A stretch of DNA of 44,149 nucleotides from Campylobacteraceae bacterium (GCA_031274495.1 JAISQB010000081.1:1-44149), one strand, 5' to 3'. Shown: positions 1-8,707, counted from the first letter of the stretch. Made by a program: numbers and translations. The notes: generated by a model not told the origin, from the sequence alone.

Positions 1-2
1 TA

Positions 3-314
3 CCGCCATACAATAAAATAGAAAATAACAGCAATAGATTTTTACAGTTTGGACAAAAAGAGGTAGAGGCGATAATATACTTTTTCCAATATTTGCATGA
101 TGAGATCGAATTTTTAAAAGATAAATTTAAAAACATAGACTTTAACGATAAGTCAAGCGCTCCAAATACAGAAGACAATTTAACCATGCACTATTTAGAC
201 CTATTGGACAATGAACATGATATAGGTGGGGCATTGGTTTTTTGGAAAAGTCATCCGACTATAAATGTTAAATTAGGATTTTACGGTGCAAAATCAGGAG
301 TTATTAAACCATGA
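3..314 (+). CDS. hypothetical protein, 5' end cut off by the window edge
   Basis: The reading frame is open from base 3 to the TGA at 312-314 with no start codon that must be used, so the gene probably begins outside the window; a TTG at 93 is the first weak alternative. The visible 103 residues are soluble, with an aromatic helix (EAIIYFFQYLHDEI) and an acidic middle. The pattern of a phenylalanine-rich helix followed by a short C-terminal tail with a Trp-Lys motif loosely recalls DUF6714-like proteins, but I would not assign it. It overlaps the next gene by four bases (ATGA), so the two are probably translated together. Function unknown. Confidence 0.6.
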   Translation, partial: PPYNKIENNSNRFLQFGQKEVEAIIYFFQYLHDEIEFLKDKFKNIDFNDKSSAPNTEDNLTMHYLDLLDNEHDIGGALVFWKSHPTINVKLGFYGAKSGVIKP

Positions 315-736
315 TAGATGGAGATAAGTACATAGAAACAACAAGTGCGTATTTTGATTTTTTAATTAAAGAATTTGGTTTTAAAATATTCGCAAAAACA
401 ATAAACGGCAATTTTTTCTATAGCGTGCAGTATAAAAATGAAACGCAGCTTATATCCATATCGTATGAAAACTTAGAAGATTTTTTGTCTATCGCAATAG
501 TCTCATTGAAAGATGGTGGGGCAAATGTGTATGACGAAACAAAAGCGTTAAATTTAAATCAACTTAGCGCCAAAATATTACCGCATATCAATAAAAATGG
601 TATTACGGAAAACAACAAATATTTTTATCAGTATAGTCCGCAAAATGCTGCAGAAAGGCAACTTTTAAAAACAGCGAAAGAGCTGCGAATATGCCTTAAG
701 TATTTTGGGAAAGATGAGACTTTCATGAAAAAATGA
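311..736 (+). CDS. hypothetical protein, possibly an immunity-type small protein
   Basis: A 141-residue soluble protein with no signal peptide or membrane segment. It starts at an ATG that overlaps the stop of the upstream gene (ATGA), indicating translational coupling. The N-terminal part (a helix ending in a Tyr-Phe-x-Phe-Leu segment and a Glu-Phe-Gly-Phe motif, then alternating strands such as [19 protein letters not shown]) resembles the layout of small immunity or DUF proteins found beside polymorphic toxins, but this is a shape similarity only. Its last 14 bases overlap the convergent kptA gene on the other strand, which is unusually tight. Function not recognised. Confidence 0.6.
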   Translation: MIDGDKYIETTSAYFDFLIKEFGFKIFAKTINGNFFYSVQYKNETQLISISYENLEDFLSIAIVSLKDGGANVYDETKALNLNQLSAKILPHINKNGITENNKYFYQYSPQNAAERQLLKTAKELRICLKYFGKDETFMKK

Positions 737-1268
737 TATATCCGCTCGGTACATTTTTTGTTAGCCAGACATCGTTTTCCGAAAGGTAAAATTTATATCC
801 GCTCTCGCTCATCTCTTTTGCTTTTATCTTTAAAACTATTGGTTTTCCGTGTCTTTGACCGACGGTTAGGGCTGTTTGTTCATCAAAGGATAGGTGAACA
901 TATTGGCGGGAGATGGGGATGAGACCTTTTTCTTTTATGCTGTCGACAAATCTTACAGCCGTGCCGTGATATAAAAATTGCGGCGGGGTGAGCTCTTTGA
1001 AAGAGATATCTACCTCTTTTGCGGAATGCCCTTGATTTGCCCTTATAAATCTTTCATCGCTTGAGAGCGCAAATCTCTTTTTGTCGCTTGTCTCGACTAC
1101 CTTTTTTATCAACTCTTTTGTCAGATTTTCGCCGTTTTTGTTTGCGCAAAGTATAAGATCTTCCACATCCGCCCATCCGTCTTTATCGAGTTTTATCCCT
1201 ATGGCTTCGGGCTTGTGTCTTAGGATGTAGCTTAAAAATTTACTGATACTTTCATAAGTTTGGCTCAT
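723..1268 (-). CDS. kptA: RNA 2'-phosphotransferase (Tpt1/KptA family)
   Basis: A 181-residue protein of normal KptA length. The family transfers an internal RNA 2'-phosphate to NAD+, giving ADP-ribose 1'',2''-cyclic phosphate and nicotinamide. Visible family motifs are LRHKPE (residues 16-21) with the catalytic Arg-His, IRANQGHS (75-82), LYHGT (99-103), the RQYVHLS segment (121-127) and DVWLT near the end. The start is an ATG eight bases after an AAAGGAGG ribosome site. In fungi the enzyme finishes tRNA splicing; bacteria have no such pathway, so its bacterial substrate is unsettled (RNA repair or NAD-linked RNA end chemistry are possibilities). It stands alone, with its 3' end overlapping the gene at 311-736. 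Confidence 0.93.
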   Translation of the reverse strand: MSQTYESISKFLSYILRHKPEAIGIKLDKDGWADVEDLILCANKNGENLTKELIKKVVETSDKKRFALSSDERFIRANQGHSAKEVDISFKELTPPQFLYHGTAVRFVDSIKEKGLIPISRQYVHLSFDEQTALTVGQRHGKPIVLKIKAKEMSESGYKFYLSENDVWLTKNVPSGYIIFS

Positions 1269-1385
1269 AACGCCTCCTTTGCAAAGAGGTTATTATATCT
1301 ATAGCAAGATTGATTTTGCAAACACTATGATTGCAACCAAAACACAATCTTTGTTTTAGCGGCAATAAATACCACTGCAAAACCG

Positions 1386-1997
1386 CTATTTCCATTTTTC
1401 AAATAAGAGCATTTTAAGCCTATCTATAAAAGGCTTGCTCCAGTTTGGTATTTTGTCGATTTTTAAATGGACGCGCGCGTCTCTTATGTCTATAACTCTT
1501 TTATATTTGTGCTGTTCGTTGCTGTTATCGTATAAGATTATATTATCTGCTTTTGCGCATACGGCTGTGAAGTTTTGGATGCTCAGATCTAAGTTCTCTT
1601 TTATCAGGTCAAAATCCACATCGTGACCGCCCTGTTTTACTCTTTGAGATATCCTTTTTTTGGACAGTTCTATGTCGGTAATGCCTATATAAATTAATGA
1701 TATTTTATAGCCGTTTTCTCTTGCTCTGCTTATCAGGTTGCCAATCTCGTCTTCTCTATATAAAATGCGCTCGACCGCGAAAGATTGCTGTTTGGCAAAA
1801 TATTCGTTTTGCAGCTTTCGGATAGCTGCGGTGCCTTTTTTTAGCTCTTCTACGCCGTACTGGTAAAATCCGCCGAACATATTTTTGTAAAACTCATCTG
1901 TGTTGATAAATAGTAAGTTGTAGTATCTGTTTAAGTAGTGTCCGAATGTGCTTTTGCCGACTCCGTTTGTGCCGGCGACGATAATTAAATTTGGCAT
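1386..1997 (-). CDS. zeta-toxin-like P-loop kinase (probable toxin)
   Basis: A 203-residue protein with a Walker A motif GTNGVGKST (residues 9-17), a conserved acidic switch region AVERILYR (about 74-81) and the RVKQGGHDV segment (119-127), which is characteristic of zeta-toxin-like kinases. Zeta toxins phosphorylate UDP-N-acetylglucosamine and block cell-wall synthesis; some chromosomal relatives act on other small molecules. The ATG overlaps the stop of a 67-residue upstream gene by one base (TAATG), the usual arrangement of a toxin-antitoxin pair. Family membership is clear from the motifs; the actual substrate and toxicity are inferred. Confidence 0.85.
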   Translation of the reverse strand: MPNLIIVAGTNGVGKSTFGHYLNRYYNLLFINTDEFYKNMFGGFYQYGVEELKKGTAAIRKLQNEYFAKQQSFAVERILYREDEIGNLISRARENGYKISLIYIGITDIELSKKRISQRVKQGGHDVDFDLIKENLDLSIQNFTAVCAKADNIILYDNSNEQHKYKRVIDIRDARVHLKIDKIPNWSKPFIDRLKMLLFEKWK

Positions 1998-2200
1998 TAG
2001 AGTTGTCTGATAATTACAAGATTTTCTTTTGCTTCGTCCAAATCGACCAAGAATTTTTCACCAAGAGCGTTTTCTAAGATGCTGTATCTATCCGATATGT
2101 TTTTATCATTATACACGATGCTTTTGCCCTGCCTTAAAAGCTCTTTGCCTATATCTACGCTCTCGATGCCTTCTAAAATTTCATCAAGCGTTGCTTCCAT
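1997..2200 (-). CDS. probable antitoxin partner of the zeta-like kinase
   Basis: A 67-residue acidic protein preceded by AAGGGGCAAACA and an ATG. The N-terminal half is predicted helical (ATLDEILEGIES) and the C-terminal half is mixed. It lies directly upstream of the kinase and shares one base with it (TAATG), so production of both should be coupled. I do not recognise a DNA-binding fold or the epsilon antitoxin sequence; the antitoxin call rests on position, size and overlap. Some zeta-like kinases have short partners of this kind in Campylobacterota and Gammaproteobacteria. Confidence 0.6.
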   Translation of the reverse strand: MEATLDEILEGIESVDIGKELLRQGKSIVYNDKNISDRYSILENALGEKFLVDLDEAKENLVIIRQL

Positions 2201-2264
2201 TGTTTGCCCCTTTTATATTTGAAGATTTGGCTTAGCTTGGATTGTGCTAAGCCAAAGTGATATT

Positions 2265-3893
2265 TTAATCAAAACTCCTCTTCGCCAATTCATCTCCACC
2301 TTTTGTCAACAGCGATACTATGATTACCGTTATGGTCGATAGAGGCAGCGCGAATATGAGGGCGTCGATGAAGATTATCTTGCCGCTGAAAAGTGAGTCC
2401 GCGCCGAAGAGGAATTTGCAAAGTCCCAGCGCTTTTGCCTCTTGGAAGTGGACAAATAAAAGCCAAAAGCTTGATGTGACAAGCCCTACGAACATAGAGG
2501 CTATAGCACCCGTTTTTGTGATCTTGCGCCAAAATATCGCGCCAAAATATGAAGGGAGAAAAACGCTTGCGCAAAGTGCGAAAAAGATAGCCGTACTGCG
2601 CGCTATGATGGCTGGCTGTTTGTCAAAGATATAAGAGAGTATGACCGCGAAGAGTATCATCACCACAACCCCTACACGCGTTATAAACATCGAACTTTTG
2701 CCCGCTTTAAACACTTGCTCATAAATGTCGCGCCCTATCGCCGTGCCCATCGTGTGAAATTGCGACGCCAATGTACTCATCGCGGCGGAGATGAGCGCGA
2801 AAAGGAAGATAAACGAAAACCACTTAGGCATCGCCATCGTGATAAACAACGGCATCACCTGCTCCACGCCGCCCGCACTTTGCAGGGCGTTTCTGCCCTC
2901 GTTGTATTCGTAAAACCAGACATTTGTAAGCGCACCGATAAGATATGTGAGCCCCATCACGCCGAATATAAAAATACCACCGATGAGAACGCCCCTATTT
3001 AACTCCTGCTTGCTTTTCACAGTCATAAATCTCACGACAAGCTGCGGTTGAGCCAAGACGCCTATGCCTACCCCCAAAACCAACGATGTAATCAAAAAGA
3101 GCCACCCGTCGCTTAAAAATTGCGGCATTTTATTCCACCCTTCAAAGCCCCAGATTGTCGATATTTTCAGTAAAAGATTGGGCGAGCCCGCTTGAAAATC
3201 CCCCACCGGTACACTCTCCAAAGGCAAAACGGTATGCTGCCACACGGTGTCAAATTTGCTAAGTTCCTCAACTCCGCCTATCGCGTTAAACGCAAATATC
3301 ACCAGCGCCACGATAGCCACAAACATAATAGCCCCCTGCAAGGCGTCTGTGAGCATAACGCTCTTTAACCCGCCCGCTATCACATAGCCTGTTATGATAA
3401 TCGAAAATATGAGCAGTGAGAGGTGGTAATCAGCCCCAAAATATGAAGCGATAAAGTGCGTGCCGCCGATGAGTACCGCCGAGGCGTAGAGCGGCATAAA
3501 TATCGTTATGATAAGTCCGCCGAATATCTGTATAAATTTCGAGTCAAACCGCTTGCCCAAAAACTCCGGAAATGTGTGCGCCCCGAGCCTTATGCCCATC
3601 CTGCGCGTCCTATCTCCAAAGACTACAAACGCGATAAAAATACCGACAAAAAGATTGGCAAACGCGAGCCAAATCATAGAGCTGCCAAGCCACGCCGCCA
3701 CGCCGCTAAATCCCACTATCGCGGAGGTCGAGATAAATGTCGCCCCGTAACTCAAAGACATAACAACGGGGTGCGTGTTGCGTCCTGCTAAAAGATAATC
3801 CGTACTGTTTTTTGTACTTTTGTAGCCCACAAATCCAAGGTAACCTATAACGGCGAGATAGACGATGATAAAGATATTTTCCCAGATACCCAT
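2265..3893 (-). CDS. sodium:solute symporter (SSS family)
   Basis: A 542-residue integral membrane protein with about 13 hydrophobic helices, the usual length and topology of the SSS family. The family signature region is visible: the first helix with YLGFVGYKSTKNSTDYLLAG, the SLSYGATFISTSAIVGFSG sodium-site segment and GGLKSVMLTDALQG. It takes up an organic solute, typically a carboxylate, proline or pantothenate, driven by Na+; the substrate cannot be read from the sequence. It follows a 55-residue membrane protein by one base and is divergent from phenylacetate-CoA ligase, which suggests an organic or aromatic acid substrate. That link is inference. Confidence 0.93.
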   Translation of the reverse strand: MGIWENIFIIVYLAVIGYLGFVGYKSTKNSTDYLLAGRNTHPVVMSLSYGATFISTSAIVGFSGVAAWLGSSMIWLAFANLFVGIFIAFVVFGDRTRRMGIRLGAHTFPEFLGKRFDSKFIQIFGGLIITIFMPLYASAVLIGGTHFIASYFGADYHLSLLIFSIIITGYVIAGGLKSVMLTDALQGAIMFVAIVALVIFAFNAIGGVEELSKFDTVWQHTVLPLESVPVGDFQAGSPNLLLKISTIWGFEGWNKMPQFLSDGWLFLITSLVLGVGIGVLAQPQLVVRFMTVKSKQELNRGVLIGGIFIFGVMGLTYLIGALTNVWFYEYNEGRNALQSAGGVEQVMPLFITMAMPKWFSFIFLFALISAAMSTLASQFHTMGTAIGRDIYEQVFKAGKSSMFITRVGVVVMILFAVILSYIFDKQPAIIARSTAIFFALCASVFLPSYFGAIFWRKITKTGAIASMFVGLVTSSFWLLFVHFQEAKALGLCKFLFGADSLFSGKIIFIDALIFALPLSTITVIIVSLLTKGGDELAKRSFD

Positions 3894-3894
3894 T

Positions 3895-4062
3895 TTACAA
3901 ATCCTCGTTTATTTTTTGCTCATCTTTTTCCCACTTTTGTGTAGCGCCCGACTCCACATCGCCATCTTTGTTCCAGCGAAAGAGCCCGTAAGCTACACAC
4001 AAAAGCAGCGCCGCCGCCGATAGATAGATAGAGAGCCTCACCCCGAAGTCGAAATTTTCCAT
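3895..4062 (-). CDS. small single-span accessory protein of the symporter
   Basis: A 55-residue protein read directly from the minus strand: ATG at 4062-4060, stop TAA at 3897-3895, one base before the symporter ATG. It has one transmembrane helix (about residues 9-28, with the segment SAAALLLCVAYGLF) followed by a Trp and a charged tail rich in Lys, Asp and Glu. Small proteins of this layout directly before SSS symporters are known as symporter small accessory proteins in Campylobacterota and Deltaproteobacteria. The tight spacing implies translational coupling and a role as a subunit or stabiliser of the transporter. Confidence 0.8.
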   Translation of the reverse strand: MENFDFGVRLSIYLSAAALLLCVAYGLFRWNKDGDVESGATQKWEKDEQKINEDL

Positions 4063-4159
4063 ACGGATTCCTTTTTTGCAAATGTAAAATTGTTGCTAAA
4101 AAATGATAAAAAGTTCTTTAGATACATATGAAATATTAATATTTTGAGTAAAAATACGC

Positions 4160-4165
4160 TAAAAT
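4160..4165 (+). promoter_or_regulatory. probable -10 element for paaK
   Basis: A TAAAAT element lies 30 bases before the paaK ATG, in an AT-rich spacer between two divergent operons. Campylobacterotal sigma-70 promoters often have only a -10 box with T-rich upstream sequence and no clear -35. Position and context fit, the match is imperfect. Confidence 0.4.
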
Positions 4166-4194
4166 CTCATTTTATTTGATAAACAAGGAGCGTT

Positions 4195-5493
4195 ATGATT
4201 TGGTCTAAAGAGGAGACATTATCAAAAAGCGAAATGCGCCGTCTTCAAACAACACGCCTAAAAGAGGTCGTGGAGAGAGTCTATCATCTGGTGCCATTCT
4301 ACAAAAAGCTGTTTGACAAACACGGCATCAGCCCCGACAGCGTCAAATCTCCGGACGACTTACAAAAATTACCCTTCACAAAAAAACAGGATTTGCGCGA
4401 CAACTACCCCTACGGTATGTTTGCCGTGCCTATGGGCGAGATAGTGAGAATTCACAGCTCCAGCGGCACGACGGGTAAGCCCACCGTTGTGGGATATACC
4501 GAGTCTGATATGAATGTCTGGGCGGAAGTGATGGCAAGAGCCTTTAGGATGGGCGGCGTAACTTCGCAGGATATTATGCAAAACTCCCACGGATACGGGC
4601 TTTTCACAGGAGGGCTCGGATTTCACGCGGCGGCTGAAAAGATGAAAGTGGCGGTCATACCAAGCTCGACGGGATTTACATCAAGACAACTGCTGCTTTT
4701 AAAAGATTTTGGGGCGACGGTTTTGACGGCGACGCCATCATTTGCTCTGCATTTGGCAGAGGTCGCTAAAAATGAGGGGTATGATATCAAAAGAGATTTT
4801 AGGTTAAAAGCGGGATTTTTCGGCGCGGAGCCTACGAGTATCGGTATGAAAGAGGAGATAGCCAAAGTATGGGGTATAGAGTATCACGAGATATACGGTA
4901 TGAGCGAGATAATAGGTCCGGGCGTGGGCTGTAACTGCACGCATACGAGGCTTTTGCACTTTCAAGAGGACCATTTTTACCCTGAGATCATAGACCCAAA
5001 AACACTTGAGGTTTTACCCGAAGGTGAGAGGGGCGAGCTTGTCGTAACGACTTTAACCAAACAAGCCCTGCCGCTTATAAGATACAAAACGGGAGATATC
5101 ACCTCCATCACAAGAGTCCCGTGTAAATGCGGGCGCACAACCGCCAGAATAGAGAGCATAGTAGGCAGAAGCGATGATATGCTGCTCATCGGCGGCGTGA
5201 ATGTATTTCCTTCGCAAATCGAGCACGTACTCTCCACGATAGAGGGCATCGCGTTGCACTATCAGATCATAGCCAAGAAAAAAGGCTATCTTGACAAGCT
5301 GGAGATAGATATAGAGGTGGATGAGAGCATTATGGTGGATGATGTGGCAAAACTTGAGAGTCTAAAGTCCACCATCTCAAAAGCCCTTTTAAACAGCCTC
5401 TACATAAATGTAGAAGTCAAACTCGTCGCGCCCAAGTCTATAGAGCGCAGCGAAGGCAAATCCGTAAGAGTCATCGACGAAAGGAGAAAATAG
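4195..5493 (+). CDS. paaK: phenylacetate-CoA ligase family enzyme
   Basis: A 432-residue member of the adenylate-forming superfamily, the usual length of PaaK. It activates an aryl acetate to its CoA thioester using ATP. Visible motifs are the AMP-binding loop SSSGTTGKPT (residues 88-97), YGMSE (about 235), YKTGD (about 298), a CKCGRT segment and GRSDDMLLIGGVNVFPSQIE near the C-terminal hinge. An extra GCNCTHT motif gives a second Cys-x-Cys pair that could bind metal together with CKCG. The ATG follows an AAGGAG site. The stop overlaps the GTG start of an ACT-domain gene (TAGTG). PaaK-ACT pairs are common in anaerobes that handle aromatic amino acids; phenylacetate or indoleacetate are the likely substrates. 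Confidence 0.93.
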   Translation: MIWSKEETLSKSEMRRLQTTRLKEVVERVYHLVPFYKKLFDKHGISPDSVKSPDDLQKLPFTKKQDLRDNYPYGMFAVPMGEIVRIHSSSGTTGKPTVVGYTESDMNVWAEVMARAFRMGGVTSQDIMQNSHGYGLFTGGLGFHAAAEKMKVAVIPSSTGFTSRQLLLLKDFGATVLTATPSFALHLAEVAKNEGYDIKRDFRLKAGFFGAEPTSIGMKEEIAKVWGIEYHEIYGMSEIIGPGVGCNCTHTRLLHFQEDHFYPEIIDPKTLEVLPEGERGELVVTTLTKQALPLIRYKTGDITSITRVPCKCGRTTARIESIVGRSDDMLLIGGVNVFPSQIEHVLSTIEGIALHYQIIAKKKGYLDKLEIDIEVDESIMVDDVAKLESLKSTISKALLNSLYINVEVKLVAPKSIERSEGKSVRVIDERRK

Positions 5494-5927
5494 TGGCTGA
5501 TTTTAACTATCTGGAGCAACTCTCCATCTTTGTAGAAAACCGCCAAGGAGAGCTCTACTCCATCACATCCGTGTTGGAAAAAGAGAACATTTCACTCCTG
5601 TCCATAGTCCTATCCGACAGCAGTGAATTTGGCATATTAAGGCTACTCACCAAAGACACGATAGCGGCGAAAACGGCACTCGTCGAAAACGGCATTATGG
5701 CGCAATCCACAAAAGCGATAGGGGTGAGGATCGTAGACCAAGTGGGGAGTTTTAATAAAGTCGTGAAGATTTTAAGCGACGCGGATATCGATATACGCTA
5801 CACCTACACCGTGAACGAGAAAAACGACGGGATTTTTGTCTTTAAAGTAGACGACGAAAAGATAGAACAAGCCTCGTCGCTGCTTGAAAAAAACGGCGTG
5901 AAGACCGTTAGCGGGGATGATTTGTAA
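5493..5927 (+). CDS. tandem ACT-domain protein coupled to PaaK
   Basis: A 144-residue cytosolic protein made of two ACT domains: residues 5-70 (LEQLSIFVENRQGELYSITS, the classical ligand-binding loop with the conserved Gly) and 75-142 (VDQVGSFNKVVKILSDADID). ACT domains bind amino acids and regulate enzymes. It begins at a GTG that overlaps the paaK stop codon by one base, so it is probably co-translated. The likely role is sensing an aromatic amino acid and tuning the ligase or its pathway; that is inferred from the gene pairing, which is seen widely in anaerobic bacteria and archaea. Confidence 0.88.
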   Translation: MADFNYLEQLSIFVENRQGELYSITSVLEKENISLLSIVLSDSSEFGILRLLTKDTIAAKTALVENGIMAQSTKAIGVRIVDQVGSFNKVVKILSDADIDIRYTYTVNEKNDGIFVFKVDDEKIEQASSLLEKNGVKTVSGDDL

Positions 5928-5928
5928 G

Positions 5929-7002
5929 ATGAAAATAGCGGGCGTTTTTTTACTATCGGCAGTATTGGCGTTATCACTCTTTGCAGAAGAGTTTCACTCA
6001 TTTACGCGCTACAAAGTGGGGTATGGCATCTTTACTTTAGGCGAAGCTACGGCATCCTTGACGATAGATGATAACGGCAACTACAAGACCAAAGTATCAG
6101 CGCACGCCAAAGGTCTTGCCGCCAAGCTCTCCGGCAACCGTGTCGAAACATATACAAGCAACGGGGTTGTAAAAGAGGGCAGGCTTGTACCGCACCATTT
6201 TGAAAAACGCTCATCTTACGGAAACAAAAAACGGCATATAGAGTTTTTCTGGGACCACGAAAACACGCAGATAGTGATGGAGAAAGAGGAGTGCGAAAAA
6301 AAAGTGTGTAAATACTTCTCTGAAGCCCTAAGAGACGATAAATATGTCAAAGATGATATTTTGACTTTGTATCACAATATAATGGCTGATTTTAACAGGA
6401 CCGGCGCACGCGAGATAAACGCCTCCGCCATCGGCTCAAATGAGCCCGTCGTGGTGCTTTTACCCAAAGGCGAGCGGCTTAAAATCGCCAAAAAAACCTT
6501 CGACAACAAAGAGGGCACATATCTTGTCGTGATACTCAATCAAGAGATTTTCACCAGCAGCAAAGGTGAGCTCTACATCAACGCAGATAGCGACAATACA
6601 GCCGTAAAAGCCGTCCTAAAAAAGACAATGCTCTTTGGCGACATATGGGGCGAACAGATAGAAAAAAAGATAAGCAGACCAAAAGCGCCGACACAAAACA
6701 GCACAGATATACAGCCTACGCCTATTGTAGACTTGAAAAAAACAGTACCGACCGCGCCGCAAAATAGCACAAAAACTCAGCCTCTGCCCGTTGTAGACTT
6801 AAAAGAGACAGTACCGGTCGTGTCACAAAACAGTACAAAAACAAAACCTGAGCCTGTTGCAGACCTAAAAGAGACAGTGCCAACCGCGCCGCAAAATAAC
6901 ACAAAGCCACAGACCACACTGAATATCATCTGTTTAGATTCAAACTTATGTTCGGTGCAAAATAGTACCGATACTAAGCCCGCACAAAACAAGGCGCGTT
7001 AG
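5929..7002 (+). CDS. exported DUF3108-family protein with a repetitive C-terminal tail
   Basis: The start is placed at the ATG of MKIAGVFLL, one base after the ACT gene stop, because it opens directly into a signal peptide (MKIAGVFLLSAVLALSLFAE). The upstream in-frame ATG at 5917 would put charged residues before it. Residues about 22-225 match the DUF3108 layout: a beta-rich periplasmic domain starting YKVGYGIFTLGEA, with a Cys pair (ECEKKVC). DUF3108 proteins are predicted lipid- or envelope-associated. After residue 240 the protein changes to a Pro/Thr/Gln/Asn-rich tail containing three 22-residue repeats and ends with two Cys and a basic stretch. Function unknown; envelope location is likely. 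Confidence 0.8.
   Translation: MKIAGVFLLSAVLALSLFAEEFHSFTRYKVGYGIFTLGEATASLTIDDNGNYKTKVSAHAKGLAAKLSGNRVETYTSNGVVKEGRLVPHHFEKRSSYGNKKRHIEFFWDHENTQIVMEKEECEKKVCKYFSEALRDDKYVKDDILTLYHNIMADFNRTGAREINASAIGSNEPVVVLLPKGERLKIAKKTFDNKEGTYLVVILNQEIFTSSKGELYINADSDNTAVKAVLKKTMLFGDIWGEQIEKKISRPKAPTQNSTDIQPTPIVDLKKTVPTAPQNSTKTQPLPVVDLKETVPVVSQNSTKTKPEPVADLKETVPTAPQNNTKPQTTLNIICLDSNLCSVQNSTDTKPAQNKAR
6694..6891 (+). repeat. three tandem 66-bp repeats coding a 22-residue unit
   Basis: Three in-frame units start at 6694, 6760 and 6826. Each codes QNST, a Lys/Asp-Thr/Ile pair, P-x-P, then VDLK-x-TVP and a three-residue linker. A shortened fourth unit follows from 6892. The units differ at a few codons, so they are old enough to have drifted. 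The tail is low-complexity and probably unstructured, like a spacer across the periplasm or through the cell wall. Confidence 0.9.
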
Positions 7003-7062
7003 GGTGCGGCGTTGCGGCAAGTTCTCAAAAAATCGACCAAAAATCGAAAATCTAAATTTTTC

Positions 7063-7071
7063 TGCTATAAT
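7063..7071 (+). promoter_or_regulatory. extended -10 promoter for the DEAD-box helicase
   Basis: TGCTATAAT matches an extended -10 (TGnTATAAT). It is preceded by a T-rich stretch and lies 108 bases before the helicase ATG. The roughly 100-base leader is long, a feature often seen for cold-inducible helicase genes, and contains the short dyad GGTCA-N6-TGACC; cold induction is inference. Confidence 0.6.
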
Positions 7072-7178
7072 ACTTTTTTTATTTTAGTATCTTGCATTAA
7101 TTACGGTCAAACTTATGACCACACTTCCAAGCTTGAAGACTAAACTTTGAAATTATAAAAACTATTTAGGACAAACAG

Positions 7179-8702
7179 ATGAACACTTTTGAAGACTTCG
7201 GATTGCACGAACAAGTCTTACGAGCAGTAAAAGAGTTAGGCTTTAAAGAGCCAAGCCCGATACAAGAACAGATAATCCCTCTGATATTAGAGGGTAGAGA
7301 TGTTGTGGGACAAGCGCAAACCGGAACGGGAAAAACAGCAGCTTTTTCACTCCCAAGCCTCAATATGATAGACGGCAAAGAGAAAAAAATCCAAATCTTA
7401 GTCATCACCCCAACGCGCGAATTAGCGACTCAGGTGAGCGACGAAATGTACTCATTGGGACGCTACAAAAACATACACACAGTCACGGTTTACGGCGGCA
7501 GCTCCTACTCAAGACAACTCAAACTCATAGAGCAGGGTGCGAGCGTAGTAGTAGCAACTCCGGGCAGGCTTTTGGACTTGCTTAAAAACAACAGACTATA
7601 CGGTTTTGAACCCAAAATCGTCATCCTTGATGAAGCCGACGAGATGCTTGATATGGGCTTTTTGGAGGACATAGAGGCTATTTTTGCCCGCCTTCCCAAA
7701 GAGCGCCAGACGATGCTCTTTTCAGCCACGATGCCTGAGCCTATAAAGGTCTTGGCAAGAAAGATTTTAAATAACCCCGCATTCGTAAGCGTAACGCCCC
7801 AAAATGCCACGACCAACGCCGACATAGAGCAGCAGTACTACATCATAGAAGAGCACGAGAGAGACGACGCTGTGATAAGATTGCTGGACGCGCTGGACCC
7901 TGAGAAGGCGATTATATTCTGTCGTACGAAAAAAGAGGTAGATAGGCTGGGCACCCGACTTGTAGCTTCGGGATTTATAGCCAAAACGCTTCACGGCGAT
8001 ATGGAACAACCCCAACGCGAAGAGGTCATCAAAGCCTTCCGCCACGGCGATATAGATATCCTTGTTGCGACTGATGTGGCGGCGCGCGGGCTGAATGTCA
8101 AAGAGATAACGCACGTATTTAACTACCATATGCCTTTTGACCCTGAAAGCTATGTCCACCGCATAGGAAGAACCGCCAGAGCGGGACAAAAAGGGACGGC
8201 TATCACGCTTTTGACGCCTATAGAGTATCACAGCTTACAGCGTATCGCCAAAACGGTCGGCACGAAACTTACGCAAAAGCAGATACCGACATTGTTTGAG
8301 ATGAAGACAAATAACGCCAAAAAATTGGCTCAAAGCGTACTTTCCGCAAATATAGACACCGGCGCCGCGCAGATCGTCAATGAGCTTGAAAAAGAGTTGG
8401 ATCTGGCGCAAATAGCCTACAAAGCTATCTCTTTACTGATAGACAAAGCAGACGCCAAAGGACCAAACTCCATAGGCGTTGATAGCAAAACTTTTGAGAA
8501 TTACATCAAAAGAGTGCAGGCAAGAACCGATGAAAAACGAGGCGGCAGAAGCAGAAGCCGCAACCGTTCAACCTCCAACCGTTCTAATCGCGACAGCGAA
8601 TACAGCAGCGAAAAACGAGGCGGCAATAAAACTCACAACAGCGACAGAGGCGGCTTTAAAAGCGGCAATAAAAACAGAAGTAGCAAAAAAGGCAAAAAAT
8701 AA
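7179..8702 (+). CDS. DEAD-box ATP-dependent RNA helicase
   Basis: A 507-residue protein with every DEAD-box motif in order: Q motif (FEDFGLHEQVL to PSPIQEQ, residues 4-30), AQTGTGKT (46-53), PTREL, TPGRLLD, DEAD (about 151), SAT, the helicase C motifs IIFCRTKKEVDRL, VATDVAARGL and HRIGRTARAG. Residues beyond 450 form a basic Arg/Gly/Ser/Lys tail for nonspecific RNA contact. This matches the single DeaD/CsdA/RhlE-like helicase of many Campylobacterota, which unwinds RNA for ribosome assembly and mRNA turnover. It has its own promoter and a strong terminator. Its 3' end is duplicated downstream in decayed form. Confidence 0.95.
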   Translation: MNTFEDFGLHEQVLRAVKELGFKEPSPIQEQIIPLILEGRDVVGQAQTGTGKTAAFSLPSLNMIDGKEKKIQILVITPTRELATQVSDEMYSLGRYKNIHTVTVYGGSSYSRQLKLIEQGASVVVATPGRLLDLLKNNRLYGFEPKIVILDEADEMLDMGFLEDIEAIFARLPKERQTMLFSATMPEPIKVLARKILNNPAFVSVTPQNATTNADIEQQYYIIEEHERDDAVIRLLDALDPEKAIIFCRTKKEVDRLGTRLVASGFIAKTLHGDMEQPQREEVIKAFRHGDIDILVATDVAARGLNVKEITHVFNYHMPFDPESYVHRIGRTARAGQKGTAITLLTPIEYHSLQRIAKTVGTKLTQKQIPTLFEMKTNNAKKLAQSVLSANIDTGAAQIVNELEKELDLAQIAYKAISLLIDKADAKGPNSIGVDSKTFENYIKRVQARTDEKRGGRSRSRNRSTSNRSNRDSEYSSEKRGGNKTHNSDRGGFKSGNKNRSSKKGKK

Positions 8703-8707
8703 ATTTT

